From an uncultured Chloroflexota bacterium (lineage in GTDB: Bacteria; Chloroflexota; Dehalococcoidia; Lucifugimonadales; CAJWER01), in the NCBI GenBank assembly GCA_913030785.1, contig CAJWER010000040.1, positions 1-16,421 of the forward strand: DNA of 16,421 bases, in the 5' to 3' direction. Of the stretch, positions 14,502 to 16,421 are shown in pieces; within the stretch, counting starts at the first letter, position 1, and each line of letters starts with the position of its first letter. A model generated the notes under the pieces. It saw nothing but the letters and a program-made list of their open reading frames with translations. It did no database searches and was not told where the DNA came from. The position numbers were made by a program, and so were the translations under genes.

Positions 14502-15494
14502 TTACTTGCGGTCATTTTTGTCGTATCGATCGGCGGCCTCATTGATTTTCTTGATCTTACCCGTCAGTCTTCTGCCGAAGAACATGCCCCCGAGAGATTG
14601 CCCTATCGTGGGAATTTCGGGACCTCTCTCCGGGACTATGGCGTCGACTTCCCACTTGATCCTCTCTTCGCGAGCGCGCTCCAGTTCCTTCGCCAAATCG
14701 CCATCCTCCTGGTCCAGTTGGTCGCGATAATTGATGAGCTCAGTGATGGCCTGGTTGATCCAGTGGCGGACCGGTTCGGCGTTTGCGCGAAATGACGCTG
14801 CGCTGTGTTCAGGGTCTTCCCTTGCGAAATGGGACACGGTCCTGAATTCGGCTCCTGCCACCCGTGCGATCTCGCGCCATGAGGATGCGGACGAGACGGA
14901 TCCTACTAGGGCTGAAGAGAGAATGCGAGGAAGTAACACAGCTGCGGAGGAGTAGGAATCGTGCTCGAGAGCATCTATGAAAAGCGGCTGGGCGCCCAAT
15001 ATCTCTACCAATCCGGTCACAGTCTTGACTGCTTCAGGTTTAGCCCTTTCGGACGGAATGATGCAGTAGTTGGTGCCCTCGAAGACGTCTACGCTAGCGT
15101 CTTCAATTTCTGACATCAGCTCTTTGGGTAGCGGCCGGCCTGCTACGAAATTTATATCGTCGGAGTAGTACTCCTTGGCCCATTCCAGCACCTCGACCTT
15201 GTTGGTCCCGGTGTCTGTGATCACGCATCCATTCTCCAGGATAGGGCCGATCGCCTCCATGAGTTCGCGGGTCTCGCCTGCGGGCGCGTCCAGAATCACA
15301 AGCTGTGCGCCCTCTAGGGCACCTTTGAGATTTCTGCTCGTGCGATCAAACGCGCCCATCTTGGAGCCCTTGGTAAGCAGTCCGCTGTATCCGGAAGTGC
15401 CGAGTATCTCCGTATTTTGGAGGTTGGCCCGCTTGAGGCCGAGGCCGATAGAAAGGCCGACGGGCCCCGCTGTGATGATTGTAATTCGGTCCAT
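14502..15494 (-). CDS. TyrA-like prephenate/arogenate dehydrogenase homologue with altered active site
   Basis: A 330-residue protein of the TyrA dehydrogenase fold. The N-terminal Rossmann domain begins ITIITAGPVGLSIGLGLKRA, with the dinucleotide loop G-x-x-G-x-S, followed by GAQLVILDAPAGE and CVITDTGTNKVEVLEWA (family: ITDxGSxKxxV). The next conserved motif should be GGHPMAG, with the histidine that binds or activates prephenate; here it reads AGRPLPKE, with Arg120 in the His place. The helical dimerisation domain (about 170-250) keeps EHDSYSSAAVLLPR and WREIARVAG. About residues 245-285 are highly charged and look coiled-coil. The ATG at 15494 follows AGGGAGGAGG by six bases. The position before aroA argues for tyrosine biosynthesis, but the altered motifs leave the reaction open, so no symbol is given. 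No internal break is seen. Confidence 0.75.
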   Translation of the reverse strand: MDRITIITAGPVGLSIGLGLKRANLQNTEILGTSGYSGLLTKGSKMGAFDRTSRNLKGALEGAQLVILDAPAGETRELMEAIGPILENGCVITDTGTNKVEVLEWAKEYYSDDINFVAGRPLPKELMSEIEDASVDVFEGTNYCIIPSERAKPEAVKTVTGLVEILGAQPLFIDALEHDSYSSAAVLLPRILSSALVGSVSSASSWREIARVAGAEFRTVSHFAREDPEHSAASFRANAEPVRHWINQAITELINYRDQLDQEDGDLAKELERAREERIKWEVDAIVPERGPEIPTIGQSLGGMFFGRRLTGKIKKINEAADRYDKNDRK

Positions 15495-15554
15495 ATCTGT
15501 CCTCCTCCCTGCTTCTCCGCAAACCTAATTGATAGCAGATTATCCCAGAGGTGT

Positions 15555-16238
15555 CTACCAGAGTACCAGGCTGCCCAGAATCCTGATGAGGGGGTTCAGG
15601 ATCAGCGAGAAGAGCCCCATCCCTGGAACGACGAAGCCGATCATAATGACCACCATCAGGGGGACGAAGCCGTATTTTTCCAACTTCGCATACTCTAAGG
15701 CGACTTCGCGCGGCAGAACGCCGAGCGCGGCGTTGTACCCGTCCAATGGAACCAATGGAACTAGGTTGAAAGATGCGAGGAGCAGGTTCCAGAACACGCC
15801 CGATATCAGGAAGTAGCCTACCACCGAGCCTCCGACGAAGACCAAGCCGAGGTCTCCCGCATCACCGATTCCGGCATTGATAGGGATGGCGAGGATGGCG
15901 GCAGTCGCGATGTTCGACAGCGGTCCAGCAAGCGCCACTAAGGCCATCCCGCTTCGAGGTCCTATTCGCAGATTGACGGGGTTTATCGGCACCGGTTTTG
16001 CCCAGCCAAATCCGGCTAGAAGGATCATCGCCGCACCTAGTGGGTCAAGGTGTGCAAGGGGGGACAGGGAGAGGCGTCCCAAAGATCGAGGGGTTGGGTC
16101 GCCCAACCGAGTTGCGGCCAGTGCGTGGCTGAACTCGTGGATGGTGAGGGCGATCAGCAGAGCTGCCAAGAATCCGCCGGCCGACACCAGTGCCTGGAAG
16201 GGATTGTACTGGATCTGATCGAAGAGATTGAACAGCAA
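15555..16238 (-). CDS. Site-2 protease family (M50) membrane metalloprotease
   Basis: A 227-residue polytopic membrane protein of peptidase family M50, the group that cleaves substrates inside the membrane. The zinc-binding HEFSH (His34, Glu35, His38) lies in the first long hydrophobic segment. The third ligand is Asp166 in NLVPLVPLDGYN, the family's NxxPxxPLDG motif. RLGDPTPRSLGRLSLSPLAHLDPLG between them is typical of the short M50B form, which lacks a PDZ domain. Four to six membrane segments fit the hydrophobic stretches. An in-frame TAG immediately precedes the TTG at 16238, so translation starts there (Leu codon read as Met) or at a GTG near residue 18; no good ribosome binding site is seen. 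The TyrA-like gene follows after 60 bases. The substrate is unknown. Confidence 0.88.
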   Translation of the reverse strand: MLFNLFDQIQYNPFQALVSAGGFLAALLIALTIHEFSHALAATRLGDPTPRSLGRLSLSPLAHLDPLGAAMILLAGFGWAKPVPINPVNLRIGPRSGMALVALAGPLSNIATAAILAIPINAGIGDAGDLGLVFVGGSVVGYFLISGVFWNLLLASFNLVPLVPLDGYNAALGVLPREVALEYAKLEKYGFVPLMVVIMIGFVVPGMGLFSLILNPLIRILGSLVLW

Positions 16239-16312
16239 CTAGCGTTTGTTCCGGTCTCGGTAATGCCATGTACGTGCGCGAGGTGCGCCAAGAATCGTGT
16301 CCATAGAATAGC

Positions 16313-16346
16313 AAAGGACGGGGTGGATTGCTCCGCCCCGTCCTTT
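16313..16346 (-). terminator. Strong hairpin terminator below the truncated edge gene
   Basis: A 15-base-pair stem (16313-16327 with 16332-16346, one G-U pair) encloses the tetraloop at 16328-16331. It starts 22 bases after the stop codon of the minus-strand gene at the edge and lies in the gap before the M50 gene. On the minus strand the stem is followed by only three T residues before GC; on the plus strand there are five. It may therefore act in both directions, but no plus-strand gene reads into it. Confidence 0.75.
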
Positions 16347-16368
16347 TTAAGCTTGTTCGAGTTAAGGG

Positions 16369-16421
16369 CTAGTGGCCTCCGCAGGCGCAACCACCACCAC
16401 CGCCGCCGCCGCCGCAACCAC
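16369..16421 (-). CDS. C-terminal end of a Gly/Cys-rich protein (truncated at window edge)
   Basis: The minus strand at the edge can be read as 16 residues, GCGGGGGGGGCACGGH, followed by TAG (16371-16369). The frame is supported by the terminator 22 bases downstream and by the Cys-x-Cys-Gly-Gly-His ending. Such Gly-runs flanked by Cys and closed by His are common tails of small metal- or zinc-ribbon-type bacterial proteins (for example FmdB-like), where they may bind metal. The domain that would identify the protein is outside the window. Confidence 0.55.
   Translation of the reverse strand, partial: GCGGGGGGGGCACGGH
16390..16413. repeat. Trinucleotide run encoding polyglycine
   Basis: Eight consecutive Gly codons: four ACC and four GCC units on the plus strand, read as GGT and GGC on the minus strand. 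Repeats of this kind change length easily by slippage. Confidence 0.6.

Noticed and set aside
1..16421. tRNA or rRNA genes, CRISPR arrays, insertion sequences
   Set aside because: No T-loop-like GGTTCGAAT motifs in a plausible cloverleaf, no spaced repeats and no transposase-like reading frames were found.

Overview
The window looks like a piece of a bacterial chromosome of moderately high GC, probably from an uncultured Chloroflexota lineage (Dehalococcoidia or SAR202-like). That placement is an inference from gene content: a huge Asp-box/sortilin-type protein, MFS carriers, SDR and MaoC enzymes, and a NitT/TauT-type ABC transporter. No rRNA, tRNA, CRISPR array or insertion sequence was recognised.

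Layout. Positions 1-534 hold the end of a TPR protein. A good sigma70-type promoter then drives an MFS carrier (640-1914), followed by an OsmC-family gene (1968-2396). In the OsmC gene a TGA replaces the codon of the conserved peroxidatic cysteine, and a SECIS-like hairpin begins two bases after it. I read it as a selenoprotein; this is the main discovery of the window. Next come a frame-broken gene of the 'HNLRSALDH' type (2437 to about 3098) and an SDR oxidoreductase that lacks the usual C-terminal tail (3166-3906). The SDR overlaps, tail to tail, a second MFS carrier on the minus strand (3896-5128). Upstream of that carrier, also on the minus strand, lies a 1064-residue Asp-box propeller protein (5254-8448).

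A 326-base AT-richer divergent intergenic region leads to a DUF1232 membrane protein (8775-9206). This meets a MaoC-like hot-dog protein (9203-9610, minus) with overlapping stop codons. A plus-strand ABC import operon follows, in the order ATPase, permease, lipoprotein (9768-12395).

The rest is a minus-strand run read from high to low coordinates: M50 site-2 protease, TyrA-like dehydrogenase, aroA, gmk. It probably couples aromatic amino acid synthesis with housekeeping functions. The TyrA-like protein has Arg where prephenate dehydrogenases have the GHP histidine, and the MaoC-like protein has Tyr where hydratases have the catalytic His, so both may have changed or lost chemistry. At the right edge a strong hairpin terminator follows the Gly/Cys-rich tail of a truncated minus-strand gene.
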